A stretch of 64,000 bases of DNA from contig JBFWNG010000005.1 of NCBI GenBank assembly GCA_050251195.1, positions 186,001 through 250,000 of the forward strand, written 5' to 3'. Position numbers and translations under genes: made by a program. The first letter of the stretch is position 1, and the number at the start of each line of letters is the position of its first letter. Positions 15,876 to 25,346 of the stretch are shown piece after piece. This stretch comes from JBFWNG01 sp050251195. Its GTDB lineage: Bacteria > Bdellovibrionota_B > Oligoflexia > Oligoflexales > Oligoflexaceae. The notes under the pieces were generated by a model. It had not been told where the DNA came from and did no database searches. It saw only the letters and a program-made list of their open reading frames with translations.

Positions 15876-18812
15876 TTAAACTTCTGCGATTTGTAGCGGC
15901 AGGGACACTATGAACGTCGCGCCCAACCCAAGACCTTGACTTTCGGCTCGAACAGATCCGCCGTGTGCCTCGACGATATGGCGAACAATGGAGAGTCCCA
16001 GTCCTAAGCCCCCGTGCTCGCGGGTCTTCGAAGTATTTTCCTGCCAGAAACGATCGAACACATACGGAAGAAGCTTAGGATCTATGCCTTTGCCGGTGTC
16101 GGTGATTCGGACTTCGGCTGCATCTTCGTTCCTGCTTCTTTGTATAGTAATCGAACCTCCCTGAGGGGTGTATCGCACGGCATTACTCAGAATATTCCAG
16201 AAAACCTGTCGTAGTCGATCGACGTCCCCGTACATCGTGCCAGGGTTCGGGTCGCTGGTAATCTCTATTTGAATCGACTTAGAACGCGCCGCAAGTTCGA
16301 CGGACTCGAGGGCGTCGGATATGATGGTACCCAAATCAAGTGAGGTTGGATGGATACTGAGTTTGCCGGTAATGATTCGGGATACGTCCAGGAGATCTTC
16401 GATGAGTTGTGACTGCGCTTGGGCATTTCGATAGATACTGGAGATAGCCGGTAAAAACTCATGCTCGTCTACCTGTCCCGTGTGTAAAAGCTGCGACCAC
16501 CCGACGATGCTATTGAGCGGTGTCCTGAGCTCATGGGACAAATTTGCCAAGAATTCGTCCTTCAGTCGGTTCGTTTTGACGGCCTCGGAATAGAGGCGGG
16601 CATTTTCAATGGCCATGCCTGCCCTCATCCCAATTTCCGAGGCAAACGCGAGATTGCGCTCATTGTAACGTCGACGGGATTCAGAAGACACCATCGTCAA
16701 CGTTCCAAAGATTGTTTCGTTGTGCCGAAGGGGAACAACTATTGCCGACAAGAGCTGTGCGCTGCGAAGATTTTCCAGTTGAGCCTCGTCGGAGGCGACA
16801 CAGACTAGATCAGCATCGGCTACCGTGGACATGAGAATCGGCTTTCCTGACTGAATTACGGTCACAAGAGGATTTGAAGCGTGATTTGAAGGATGTTTTG
16901 GCAAGGCTTGAGCCTGGATCGTTTTCTCTGCATCAGCATGTGTAACAGCGACGCGTTCGAGGTTTCTGTCTTCGTTCAGCATATGGATGGAGCACCAATC
17001 CGCGATCTCAGGAACTGCAATTTGAGCTAAATTTTCCAAAGTCTTTTTGAGATCCAAGGACGCCATGGCCACCGAAGCTTTGGCCAAAAAACGCTGCTCC
17101 GCTACCTTGATGCGGTGCTCAGTCACGTCCTGAACGACCCCGACCGCGCGAAGGGGCTTACCGGTCGGATCTGGGATCATTGTTACTGTTACATGCACCC
17201 AAATAACAGAGTTATCCTTGCGGACGTATCTTTTTTCTACAGCGAAATCTGGTACGCTACCGCCCAGTAATAATTGAAACAATTTTCGGGTTTCCTCGAC
17301 GTCGTCGGGATGCGAAACGTCCAAAAAGATCATCTGTGAAAGCTCTTCGGTGCTATAACCGGTGAGTTCCGTAAATTTCGGATTAACCCGAACGAATCGG
17401 CGGGTCGTCAGATCCACTTGAGCGACGCCGGCGGAGGCGTGATTGAACACGGTTTGAAACTCGAGTTCGCGCAGATTTTGTTCCCGTTCGGCGGTTTCTT
17501 TCTGTTGTGTTATATCCCTTGTTACTTTTGAGAAACCGGCAATGTTGCCTTCTGCGTCGTAGATTGTTGTTATTACCGCATTGGCCCAAAATCGCGATCC
17601 GTCCTTTCGCAGTCTCCATCCTTCATCTTCGAATCGTCCGTCCTTCGATGCCTCGTCTAGTTCGAAATTGGGGTGGCGCTTTGTCAGCGTTTCGGCTGTA
17701 TAGAGCATCGAAAAATGCTGTCCCATAGCTTCCGAAGCATCATAGCCCGTGATTCGCTCCGCACCTTCGTTCCAGGTTGTGATCTTGCCGTGTATATCTA
17801 AGGAGAAAATAGCATAGTCTTTAACCGCGTCGACGATTTCCTCAATGCGTTGTTGCATTGTAGCGCGCGCCAGGCTCTCGCTCGCCCTGCGTTCCGAATC
17901 CGCTCTTTCAGAGAAAGCGGCTGCAATGCAGAGTCCTGTTATAGACAAGGAGGTAAGGAAAAAATGCAAGTTGCGCAATCCGACGAATAGATCATCGGCG
18001 GAAAACGGACCGTGGCCCCCAGCGGTGGTAACAATACCCGTAATCGCGATCGCTAAAGTAGCTAAGACCGCCCCGAAAATATGGAACCGAAGACCAACCC
18101 AAATTATGAATGGGAAAGCGAGATAAGGTTTGTAACTAGATCCAAAGTCAGCATAAATCAGAAGGTAACAGACCAAAGCAAGAGCGACGGGAAAGATCCA
18201 AAATGTTCCTTTAGAGTGTCTCGGTATTTTGGTTTGAGTAAAACGCATTCCGTGAAGCACGAGAAGAATAGGCGCGAAAACCAAAGTCCCTAACATGTCA
18301 CCGAGCCACCAGGTCATCCAGTTGGGCATCGGGCTAAATTGTTCTAAGTTGCCGCTCCAGACGCTGATCGTTCCAATGGTTGCGCTTACGCATGTGCTGG
18401 CCAGTGCGGCGCATATCACAAAAGTAATGACGTCTTTGACTCGACTGAAGTTTGGATCTAAAGAACGTTTTCGTAAAAGATACGCAGCTAAAACTGCTTC
18501 GAGGGTATTGCCTACCGAAATGCCCGCTGCAACGCCTAACGCCGCCCCATTTTGCCAATTTGCGAAAAAGGCGCCAAGAGCCACGGCAGGCCAGAAGCGG
18601 ATTCCTAGAATAAAAAGACCGGCAATAGCGATTCCAGAAGGCGGCCATACGAGCGACGAAAAACCATATAAGGCATCCATCGCCAAGCCAATTTTACCGC
18701 CAACGAAATACAGGGAGCCTATGATGAGAAAACCAACTACGTCCCCGCCGATTTTTCGGAGATGCTTCACGGGAAGTTTAACGTTTTCGCAATGGCTTGC
18801 GGCCGGTGACAT
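15876..18812 (-). CDS. MASE1-PAS-PAS-GAF sensor histidine kinase, orphan
   Basis: This is a 978-residue membrane kinase. Residues about 25-300 form a MASE1 sensor with eight or so transmembrane helices (LVWPPSGIA and WWLGDMLGTLVFAPILL motifs). Next come a PAS domain (about 322-440, WNEGAERITGYDASEAMG), a second PAS (about 450-565), a GAF domain (about 575-740), HisKA with His760 in FLANLSHELRTPLN, and a HATPase with NAVRYTP, DTGKGI and GLGLGLSIV. MASE1 is an integral sensor of unknown ligand. No response regulator is adjacent. The ATG at 18812 follows AGGA and is preferred over a GTG at 18854. Confidence 0.95.
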   Translation of the reverse strand: MSPAASHCENVKLPVKHLRKIGGDVVGFLIIGSLYFVGGKIGLAMDALYGFSSLVWPPSGIAIAGLFILGIRFWPAVALGAFFANWQNGAALGVAAGISVGNTLEAVLAAYLLRKRSLDPNFSRVKDVITFVICAALASTCVSATIGTISVWSGNLEQFSPMPNWMTWWLGDMLGTLVFAPILLVLHGMRFTQTKIPRHSKGTFWIFPVALALVCYLLIYADFGSSYKPYLAFPFIIWVGLRFHIFGAVLATLAIAITGIVTTAGGHGPFSADDLFVGLRNLHFFLTSLSITGLCIAAAFSERADSERRASESLARATMQQRIEEIVDAVKDYAIFSLDIHGKITTWNEGAERITGYDASEAMGQHFSMLYTAETLTKRHPNFELDEASKDGRFEDEGWRLRKDGSRFWANAVITTIYDAEGNIAGFSKVTRDITQQKETAEREQNLRELEFQTVFNHASAGVAQVDLTTRRFVRVNPKFTELTGYSTEELSQMIFLDVSHPDDVEETRKLFQLLLGGSVPDFAVEKRYVRKDNSVIWVHVTVTMIPDPTGKPLRAVGVVQDVTEHRIKVAEQRFLAKASVAMASLDLKKTLENLAQIAVPEIADWCSIHMLNEDRNLERVAVTHADAEKTIQAQALPKHPSNHASNPLVTVIQSGKPILMSTVADADLVCVASDEAQLENLRSAQLLSAIVVPLRHNETIFGTLTMVSSESRRRYNERNLAFASEIGMRAGMAIENARLYSEAVKTNRLKDEFLANLSHELRTPLNSIVGWSQLLHTGQVDEHEFLPAISSIYRNAQAQSQLIEDLLDVSRIITGKLSIHPTSLDLGTIISDALESVELAARSKSIQIEITSDPNPGTMYGDVDRLRQVFWNILSNAVRYTPQGGSITIQRSRNEDAAEVRITDTGKGIDPKLLPYVFDRFWQENTSKTREHGGLGLGLSIVRHIVEAHGGSVRAESQGLGLGATFIVSLPLQIAEV

Positions 18813-18977
18813 TGGATCCTGTTCGTTGTTTACTCGGCGGCTCGAATATATCACAATGCTCAGAAATTTTGACTACTATTCTTTCTTATAAAAACGGCTA
18901 TTTACGTCAAAGGTTGACTTGTTTCCGTTAACGGGCGAAAAGAAAAATTGATAAGATTAACAAGCAAGGAAAGTCCG

Positions 18978-19172
18978 ATGGACGAAAATGATTTCGAAGG
19001 AACAGATGTCTTAGAAATGCTTGCCGCAATTGATCGCATCGACGACTTCTTTGAGGCTTTGGACAATGATGACTTTGGGTTCGCCGAGCGTCTTATGAAG
19101 GCAGCAAGGATCGATAGTGAAACTATTGCCATCGTGCTGCGAAAGATGGCTGAATCCGATTCCGACCACTAA
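18978..19172 (+). CDS. Small acidic protein
   Basis: The 64-residue product is strongly acidic (MDENDFEGTDVLEMLAAIDR and later DALDNDDF-like stretches) and predicted helical. AAGGA lies 8 bases before the ATG at 18978, so this start is favoured over 18948. No signal peptide or metal motif is visible. It sits between the divergent kinase gene and the converging frameshifted lipoprotein gene. The family is not recognised; it may be a small regulatory or anti-sigma-like protein, but nothing shows that. Confidence 0.6.
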   Translation: MDENDFEGTDVLEMLAAIDRIDDFFEALDNDDFGFAERLMKAARIDSETIAIVLRKMAESDSDH

Positions 19173-19178
19173 GGTTGC

Positions 19179-20149
19179 TCAAAACGGGGTCGTTTGGATA
19201 TCGGCTGTCGTGAAAACATCCCCGTTGGGATAAGTAGCTTTGAACTCTTGTGCCGTTCCCCCACTGGAGACGTTGCCGCCGCTCGCTTGAAAAGTATAGG
19301 TTACGTTCGGCAAGGTAATTTCCATCCGATCTCCCCAGTTATGGTGTTCGATTTGTAGTTTTATAGCCCTTTGGAGACCATCGCCTTTTAAAATAACTTT
19401 ATGTTCCGTCAAGCTTGGATGGGCATCTTCGATTTGAATGGAAATATACCTGTAGTTCGCGGTGTTGCCGATACCCTGGCTCATGCACGCCCCCATTGTG
19501 AATTTGATGTTGCCGATCATCTTTTCTTCGAAGCTATTTGTTTCGCCCATTTTGCATTTGGATTGATCTTGGACTATCCCCTCCCAGACGTTACCCTGTT
19601 CGAGTCTTCCTACGACGACCTACTTCGGCGGCTATATTGCTCAGGCTTACCGGGTACGAATACAGTATTAAACGTTGACAGTGCTACATAGTCTTTTCCT
19701 TGGATGTTCACTCCGCGAATCTCCTGGAGAAACGTTGCCGTTTGCCCAATCAGCAGGCCGTTTGTGTCGGAAAATAAGGCTTCCTTAAGCCCCTTAATTT
19801 CTCCAAACCCGCTTGTGTGTACTTCGTCCCAGGCGCTAGGTGGGCCGACTGGTGAGATAATCACGCGTTTGAGGTCGACGCGATCCGTCGCTTCGTCGTA
19901 GCAAACGTCGATGCGGGCTGTCGATCTTGTGGATGAGTTGACTGCGGTGAATCCGTCTCCCGCTTCCCAGATAAGAGGCGTGCCATTTGGAGTGGAAGGA
20001 TCTGTCACGATGCTGAGCGGCACATACTCCCCAACTTCGCAGGTGACAGGAGAATTACGATCGATAGTCTCGTTGGAGGTATCTTTCACCTTGTTGTCGG
20101 AGGCGTGTTTGCAAGCAACAAGGAGAACAAAAATGGCCGCTCGTTTCAT
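19179..20149 (-). pseudogene. Frameshifted lipoprotein gene, paralogue of 59168-60271
   Basis: Two consecutive minus-strand frames, 20149-19610 (179 residues, starting MKRAAIFVLLVAC, a lipobox) and a second ending at 19179, together match the intact 367-residue lipoprotein at 59168-60271. The first matches its N-terminal half: ACKH start, ARIDVCYDEA versus VRIDVCIDDV. The second matches its C-terminal half: IGNIKFTMGAC versus KAKLKFQTC, and ITLPNVTYTFQA versus LTLPHATYTATA. The second frame is open from about 19633, upstream of its first ATG, where it reads GRLEQGNVWEG, matching SRLIAGSFRQGNPFTEG. A single -1 shift between about 19612 and 19635 restores the full length. This could be a true pseudogene, a sequencing error or, less likely, programmed frameshifting. 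Confidence 0.75.
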
Positions 20150-20240
20150 GTATCGCTCTTAGTGTCGTTTAGGCCATTATCCCTGATGATAAAACATGTG
20201 TAAACGTTCGAAACCAGTTTTTATTCACGAGCGCCTGTGA

Positions 20241-20260
20241 TAAAATATGTTAAAATATGT
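20241..20260 (+). promoter_or_regulatory. Tandem 10-mer TAAAATATGT with two -10-like boxes
   Basis: TAAAATATGT occurs twice head to tail, giving two TAAAAT -10-like boxes 10 bases apart, 25-44 bases before the CxxCH lipoprotein start. A related GATAAAACATGT lies at about 20188. It could set up alternative transcription starts. No convincing -35 box was found. Confidence 0.3.
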
Positions 20261-20284
20261 GATATTCCAAAAAGGATGGTACAA

Positions 20285-21802
20285 ATGATACTCAAACGGG
20301 TTTCGGCGATCTGTCTCGTTCTCAACGTGTCATTGCTTGGCTGTAAAGCCCAAAGGTCCGCAATCCGAAGCGCCGATGCGGCGGGATGCAGCGTCAACAT
20401 TCCTGGAGAGAATGTAGATCCTATCGCCCGAGCGGCGCAAAAGAGTTGCAATACGAACATCGAGCAGATGTTTTACGATGCCGGCTGCCAAACCATGGGC
20501 CGCACTTTTGTTGCAGAAAAGGATATCAATAAAGCTCGACTTGTCGACGCTTTCCAGTGTTCGGACCCTCAGGGGTTCAACATGGACCACAATACAGTCT
20601 TTTTCTCCCACCCGAACGAACTCTTAGCGTTTGATCAGAATAGTCAGGTGTTCAACTACTACAAGTTGGAAAATGGAGTTTACAACTTTAAGGGAAACTC
20701 ATTTTCAAAAGACAATCCTTGTTTAGAATGCCACGTCAACGGCGGCATGATTATGAAGGAGTTGGTGATACCGTGGCCACATTGGGGACCGGATTTCGCG
20801 ACGGAAGAAAACGTTCATGTATATGGCCAAGACATCTTGGGGAACATGAGGGAACCTATCCCACCTGTAGATATGGAAAAATTTACGCGACAATCTATAG
20901 AAATGGTGACAAAGACCTACGTTAGAAAGATAAAAAATGCTGAGGCCCCATTTGCTAATGCGACGTTGCGAGATGTTCTAAGGCCGTTGTTTTGCGATGC
21001 TGAAGTCACGCTGGAAGATGGTATTGAGTTAGCCCCATCTGGAGACGGGGCACTCATTTCTACTAAAAATCGTATGTTTATGCCTGATCAGCGTTTGATA
21101 GCAGAAGGTAATGCGTTCGGTATTTCCAATGATGTACTGCCGGAACTACCGGGGGCAAACGAAGAAGAAGCGTTTGGTAAGAAGAAGGGGCTTACCAGGG
21201 TGCTCGGGCTCATCGTCACCAAGTCGGCAAGCGATTTAGGTTATATCGATGCGCTTAAGGCGGATGGCATGATTTCAGAGGAACTAATTCTTTCTTCACG
21301 AATGACGGATTACACCAACCCAATTCATTCCATCAGACGCTGTTCGGTACTCAAGCACGTTCCAGAAACAAAATTCACAGATCTAAAGACGGCTCAGAAC
21401 GTGGACAAAGAGCTTTTGGGCAAACTCGCTAGTGATTCTGATCCGGTGGTCAAAGAGTTTGTCGGGTATTTGAGCGGCAACATTAAAAACACAAAGGACA
21501 CTAAGACGAAATTCTTTGATCGCGTCAAAAAATATCTCGAAAAATGTAACAAACCAGATAGTGCCATTAAGGACATGGAGAAGCTATACGCTCTCTACCG
21601 CGCTCGCCTAATACCTTATCTGCAAGATAAAGTACCCCTCAAGTACAGTAAGAAGTCGCGCATTATTGAGCATTTTCCGAAAAGCGTTAACTCACCCTCG
21701 AGTATCTCAGGCGAGGCGCAGAAGCTCGTGGACGGTATCTATGCGAGCCAAGAAGGCTTGGGTTTGACCGAGGAATGTCAGCTCAATATGTCGATTCTTT
21801 AG
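20285..21802 (+). CDS. CxxCH (c-type heme) lipoprotein, paralogue of 40905-42386
   Basis: The 505-residue lipoprotein (VSLLGC, Cys20) has a single heme-c motif at residues 146-150 (CLECH), followed by NGGMIMKELVIPWPHW. The paralogue at 40905 has CKTCH followed by NMKEIETPWPNW. The upstream YYKLENGVYNFKGNSF and the downstream LRPLFCDAEV and NPIHSIRRC blocks are also shared. Several further Cys residues are conserved between them. The family appears periplasmic or outer-membrane anchored; redox function is inferred from the heme motif alone. The ATG at 20285 is chosen because AAAGGA lies 8 bases upstream; ATGs at 20237 and 20276 have poorer sites. Confidence 0.85.
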   Translation: MILKRVSAICLVLNVSLLGCKAQRSAIRSADAAGCSVNIPGENVDPIARAAQKSCNTNIEQMFYDAGCQTMGRTFVAEKDINKARLVDAFQCSDPQGFNMDHNTVFFSHPNELLAFDQNSQVFNYYKLENGVYNFKGNSFSKDNPCLECHVNGGMIMKELVIPWPHWGPDFATEENVHVYGQDILGNMREPIPPVDMEKFTRQSIEMVTKTYVRKIKNAEAPFANATLRDVLRPLFCDAEVTLEDGIELAPSGDGALISTKNRMFMPDQRLIAEGNAFGISNDVLPELPGANEEEAFGKKKGLTRVLGLIVTKSASDLGYIDALKADGMISEELILSSRMTDYTNPIHSIRRCSVLKHVPETKFTDLKTAQNVDKELLGKLASDSDPVVKEFVGYLSGNIKNTKDTKTKFFDRVKKYLEKCNKPDSAIKDMEKLYALYRARLIPYLQDKVPLKYSKKSRIIEHFPKSVNSPSSISGEAQKLVDGIYASQEGLGLTEECQLNMSIL

Positions 21803-21814
21803 TCCGGGACCTGC

Positions 21815-23134
21815 CTATTGAGCCTTAGCAACTTCACCCAGGGCATTGAACACAAGTTTAGTGCCCTTTTTAAATTTCCGAACAGACAATTCTCCTGCCG
21901 CCTTAAGGAAAAAATCTTCGGCGAGACGACCACTCGCAACAAAACCTGTCGGGTGAAACGTTATAGGTCCCCAAAACAGGACCTGGGAACCAAATACAGG
22001 CAATGGTTGAGATCCGTTAAGAAATGCAGAGCTTACTATTCCATTTGTGAACCTCAGTTTCTCGTATCCGTTATATAATCTGGATTTAACAGCAAACGCC
22101 GCACATCGCCCGTCACTTGTCATGACCTTCAAGTTGGCAGTGCCGCCAGCCGGGAGGTGGTACTCCGTCAAATACCCGTTTGCATCAAATCTTACGGCTT
22201 GCGACTTTGCTCCCGAAGACGTTGAGTACGACAGCGAGTACGAGCATTTTTGGGTAAGTGGTACCTTCAATTCTTCGTGGTTATTGATGAAGGCGCTGTC
22301 TATGGTGCCGTCTTCTCTAAAAGTAATCGGCGTAAGTTGATAAATGGGGACCATTGTTTCCTGGTGACCCATGGTGTGCGGAACGATGACGTTCGCGTAT
22401 ACAGTTCCGGACGTTATGGTACCGTCCTCCGTCGTGCCTACTGTGTCTTCAAGGAAGGCGATTCCCTTATCTACAATTGTTTTCTTCATCTTGATTTCGT
22501 ATGTGAGGAAGTCTCTGTAGCGACCTTCATCAAAATTTTCATTTGCAAATTCATTAGCGCTTAGCATCGCGTTGAAATACCTGACGTCGCGTGAGTCTTT
22601 GAGCGATGGATCTAGGCGCAATGCGTCCTTGAAGAGGACTTCGTGCAAAACCAAGCCCGCTTGATGTTCTGGAGGCATCATCTCCCAAATATTTTGGTCG
22701 ATGAAGAAATATGGAATGACATGCTTATCTTGCTTTTGGATAGCAGCTTGCTCAATCCCTTCCTTGCATGTTTGCAATAGGGTGCCATGATCTGAAGTCC
22801 GATCCAAAGTCGTCTTGGTATATTCCGCTTCCTCTAGGAACGACTTAATTTCTCTTTGCAAGTACAGGTAACGCCCTTCATCAAATTCTTTAATGCGCTC
22901 TATAGCATGCAACGCGCTGACTATCGGATCCTGCAAAAGAGGTCCAAAGTTGGGTTTCAATGTCTCTTGATATTCGCAAAAATCAAGAAGTGTCGCTGTG
23001 AGTACTTGTTTTTCGCTGTCTCGGGTGACTAGGGCATGGCCGCCGTTGCCAATTTCGATTGCATAATAGCTTTGACTGTTACTGTAGTCATTTAGACCGA
23101 ATATTAGTAGGAATGCCAATAACGCTTTGATCAT
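21815..23134 (-). CDS. Secreted protein of unknown function with HE motif
   Basis: The 439-residue protein has a signal peptide (IKALLAFLLIFGLNDYSNS). The middle contains PEHQAGLVLHEVLFKDALR, an Ala/Gly-x-x-HE helix like those in exported proteins of this bacterial group, but without a second His two turns on, so peptidase activity is not supported. The last 170 residues have repeated short beta-hairpin units built around GY and NG turns (TFREDGTIDSAFINN, RFDANGYLTEYHLP, TFHPTGFVASGRL), resembling a WYL/MORN-like repeat array of about 60 residues per unit. GGAG precedes the ATG at 23134. I do not recognise the family. Confidence 0.8.
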   Translation of the reverse strand: MIKALLAFLLIFGLNDYSNSQSYYAIEIGNGGHALVTRDSEKQVLTATLLDFCEYQETLKPNFGPLLQDPIVSALHAIERIKEFDEGRYLYLQREIKSFLEEAEYTKTTLDRTSDHGTLLQTCKEGIEQAAIQKQDKHVIPYFFIDQNIWEMMPPEHQAGLVLHEVLFKDALRLDPSLKDSRDVRYFNAMLSANEFANENFDEGRYRDFLTYEIKMKKTIVDKGIAFLEDTVGTTEDGTITSGTVYANVIVPHTMGHQETMVPIYQLTPITFREDGTIDSAFINNHEELKVPLTQKCSYSLSYSTSSGAKSQAVRFDANGYLTEYHLPAGGTANLKVMTSDGRCAAFAVKSRLYNGYEKLRFTNGIVSSAFLNGSQPLPVFGSQVLFWGPITFHPTGFVASGRLAEDFFLKAAGELSVRKFKKGTKLVFNALGEVAKAQ

Positions 23135-23191
23135 TTTGTCTCCAATAATATCCACGCCGTAGTTTCGGTTCAATACTGGTTGTTTCCGCGA

Positions 23192-23644
23192 CTACTCTAC
23201 TCGGTGCAGGTAGAATTTGACGCGTCCAGTACCAGAAAAAAGTCTAATGGTCATCACTTCTTGGGATTCGGCCAATTCAAGCGTAAATCCTCGCGCAGTG
23301 TTCTCTTCGAATCGAAAGCATTTTTTCCGTTTATCCTTGTTAATTGTTTCGTCTTCGCAGTTAAGGGATAATTCACCGTCGAACCTCTGTGCTACTTCCT
23401 TTTTCGTTTCAAAGAGAAAGTTGAGCCGGTTCTCGGCCATTTGCTGGATGCAAACCTTCTCCTGGTCTCGGAACGCCGACATATCATTGCTTGTATCTCC
23501 TCCGGCAGTTAACTGGTAACACCCTTCATAGGCAGAAAAATCATAGACATGATTTTCTTTACCTACGGTATCTTTGAGTGCCATATCTGCCTTTCCTCGG
23601 CAACCAACCAACGCGAAAATGGTAAAAAGCAAAAGTTTTTTCAA
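23192..23644 (-). CDS. Lipoprotein of unknown function, TTG start
   Basis: With a TTG start at 23644, preceded by AGAGG 7 bases upstream, the product begins KKLLLFTIFALVGC, a clean lipobox (LVGC); the longer frame to 23731 would bury the signal. The 150-residue mature lipoprotein contains several Cys (in YEGCYQL, VCIQQ, LNCED and KCFRF), probably two disulphides. A lipocalin-like beta sheet is possible from the alternating pattern, but the family is not recognised. It lies upstream of the 439-residue secreted protein on the same strand, 57 bases from that gene's start, and may share its transcript. Confidence 0.75.
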   Translation of the reverse strand: MKKLLLFTIFALVGCRGKADMALKDTVGKENHVYDFSAYEGCYQLTAGGDTSNDMSAFRDQEKVCIQQMAENRLNFLFETKKEVAQRFDGELSLNCEDETINKDKRKKCFRFEENTARGFTLELAESQEVMTIRLFSGTGRVKFYLHRVE

Positions 23645-23779
23645 AAGCTTACCTCTTCTGATATTTGGCTCATTATAGCCTCGGTGATTAGGTAGGGTCA
23701 AGACAGAGTGGCGTGACACCTTGCCTCTCATTTTATAATATGCAATGGTGAATACCTTGTTTTAGGAGAAGTCGAGGAT

Positions 23780-24601
23780 ATGAGCAATTCACTCAAACCA
23801 AGATGCCCCTCTGAACTCCTCAAAGAGGAATTCGAAATCCGTCGCGGAAAAAACCCTCTTTACTCGATGAATGCGTTTGCAAAAGCAATTGGGGTCAGTT
23901 CCGGTTACTTGTCCGAAGTTTTCTCCGGGAAAAAACTACTCACTTCAGACCAAGGCGCGAAAATAGCCAATCGGTTAGGATATTCCGAAGAAATTCGAAC
24001 GAACTTTTTGTCAGCCGTTGATAGCAAATATGCGGAAGGGCGCCTGCAAAGAAACTTTCTGTCGAAATCGAAAAAGGAAAGCTTCGCTCCCATTGCGGAG
24101 GATCAATATCGGGTCCTCGCGGATTGGTATCATTTTGCCATCCTCAACCTGATTAGAACCAATCGATTCGAAAATGACCCGTGCTGGATAGGGGAACGTT
24201 TGGGCATTACCCCGGAAGAGGCGGAAAGCGCAATGGATCGGTTGTGTCATCTTGGTTTTATCGGTTACGACGGTGACAAGATAGTTGCAACACAAAACCA
24301 TTTTGCTACGAGCAACGACATCGCGTCGGCAGCCATCAGGAAGTCCCATAAACAGATTCTACAAAAGACGATTTCCTGCCTTGACGCTGTGGATGTAGAG
24401 AAGCGAAATATCTCTTGCTTGATGTTCCCCGCTGACATGAGCAAACTTCAAGAAGCGAAGGAATTGCTTCGTGACTACTCGCGCAAAGTTGCATTGTTTT
24501 TAGAACAAGGTGACTTGTCGGAAGTATACTGTCTCAACGTACAATTAGTTCCCCTCACTCAACTAGGCGAGACCGAAGCAACGCTCAGTCCGCTCAATTA
24601 A
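23780..24601 (+). CDS. TIGR02147-family transcriptional regulator
   Basis: The 273-residue protein has an N-terminal helix-turn-helix (YSMNAFAKAIGVSSGYLSEVFSGKKLL) and the TIGR02147/DUF4423 core, including DWYHFAILNLI and a winged-helix second half (IGERLGITPEEAESAMDRLCHLGFI). This family is abundant in Fibrobacter and Bdellovibrio-type bacteria; its operators are unknown. It is divergent from the lipoprotein and 439-residue secreted genes, so it may control them. A second member lies at 45601-46428. A clear terminator follows. Confidence 0.88.
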   Translation: MSNSLKPRCPSELLKEEFEIRRGKNPLYSMNAFAKAIGVSSGYLSEVFSGKKLLTSDQGAKIANRLGYSEEIRTNFLSAVDSKYAEGRLQRNFLSKSKKESFAPIAEDQYRVLADWYHFAILNLIRTNRFENDPCWIGERLGITPEEAESAMDRLCHLGFIGYDGDKIVATQNHFATSNDIASAAIRKSHKQILQKTISCLDAVDVEKRNISCLMFPADMSKLQEAKELLRDYSRKVALFLEQGDLSEVYCLNVQLVPLTQLGETEATLSPLN

Positions 24602-24644
24602 CCGGTATCATCAGAAACTCTTTTTTTACCGTATCTTATCTGTT

Positions 24645-24671
24645 GCTCTCAAAAATCTGAGAGCGCTTTTT
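24645..24671 (+). terminator. Intrinsic terminator after TIGR02147 gene
   Basis: A perfect 7-bp stem GCTCTCA/TGAGAGC with a 6-base loop is followed by GC and TTTTT. Confidence 0.8.
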
Positions 24672-24726
24672 GCCCACTCACGCATACAACGTCTAGACGG
24701 GGAAGCTCATTTGCAAGATCATTGTA

Positions 24727-25191
24727 ATGATGAGAATTAAACAAGAACAGAAAAACGGCATAACGCGCATTAAGATCGAAGGCAAGGTTAACGAGGATAT
24801 GCCTGATCCAAATGCTATGGATATACCTACGGGGCTTCTTGAAGTTGACTGCGAAGCTCTTGCCAGTATTGATGGAGTGGGAGTTCAAAAATGGATGAAC
24901 TTCTTCCGATCCGTGCGCGGGCACGGTGTCAAATTGAAATTCACTCGTTGTTCGCCGACTCTCGTGCGGCAAGCGTCGATGTTACTTTCCGGTTTTTTGC
25001 CAAAAGAGGAGGTCGATTCTATAGGCCTTCCTTTTTTTTGTGAATCCTGTTGCACGACTACGGTGGTGTGTCACAAGGTTTTTGACCTGCAAGAACAATC
25101 CTACGAATTCCAAGAACCCCACTGTCAAACGTGCGGCAAACCCATGGAGTTTGATGACCTGCCCGAATTGTTCTTTCAATTTCTCAAGTGA
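24727..25191 (+). CDS. STAS-like protein with zinc-ribbon tail
   Basis: The 154-residue protein has an N-terminal half resembling a STAS anti-anti-sigma fold (KNGITRIKIEGKVNEDM, LLEVDCEALASIDGVGVQKWMNFFRSVRGHGVKLKFTRC), where the usual Ser follows the DGVG loop only weakly. It then has two CxxC pairs (CESCC and CQTC) about 30 residues apart, typical of a zinc ribbon. It lies 155 bases before rsbR on the same strand, so it may belong to the stressosome locus. Phosphorylation site and partner are not evident. The start has no strong SD; ATG at 24727 or 24730 is equally possible. Confidence 0.72.
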   Translation: MMRIKQEQKNGITRIKIEGKVNEDMPDPNAMDIPTGLLEVDCEALASIDGVGVQKWMNFFRSVRGHGVKLKFTRCSPTLVRQASMLLSGFLPKEEVDSIGLPFFCESCCTTTVVCHKVFDLQEQSYEFQEPHCQTCGKPMEFDDLPELFFQFLK

Positions 25192-25346
25192 AGTAACGCT
25201 TCACACCTCACGCTGCTCCAAAAATTCGCGGTGTCTAATCGGCTGATGAGTTGGCAGCCCAAGTAGCAAAATTCATACTCTCTTTAAATTGACAAGTAGT
25301 CATACCTTTGGATGACTTTTGACAATTTCTATAGTAAGACCCGTCC

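Noticed and set aside
18902..19132. Minus-strand frame opposite the small acidic protein
   Set aside because: Ser-rich shadow of the acidic plus-strand gene; no SD.
25252..25268. Sigma-54-like TTGGCA...GCAA before rsbR
   Set aside because: GG and GC are separated by 11 rather than 10 bases, so the essential spacing is wrong.
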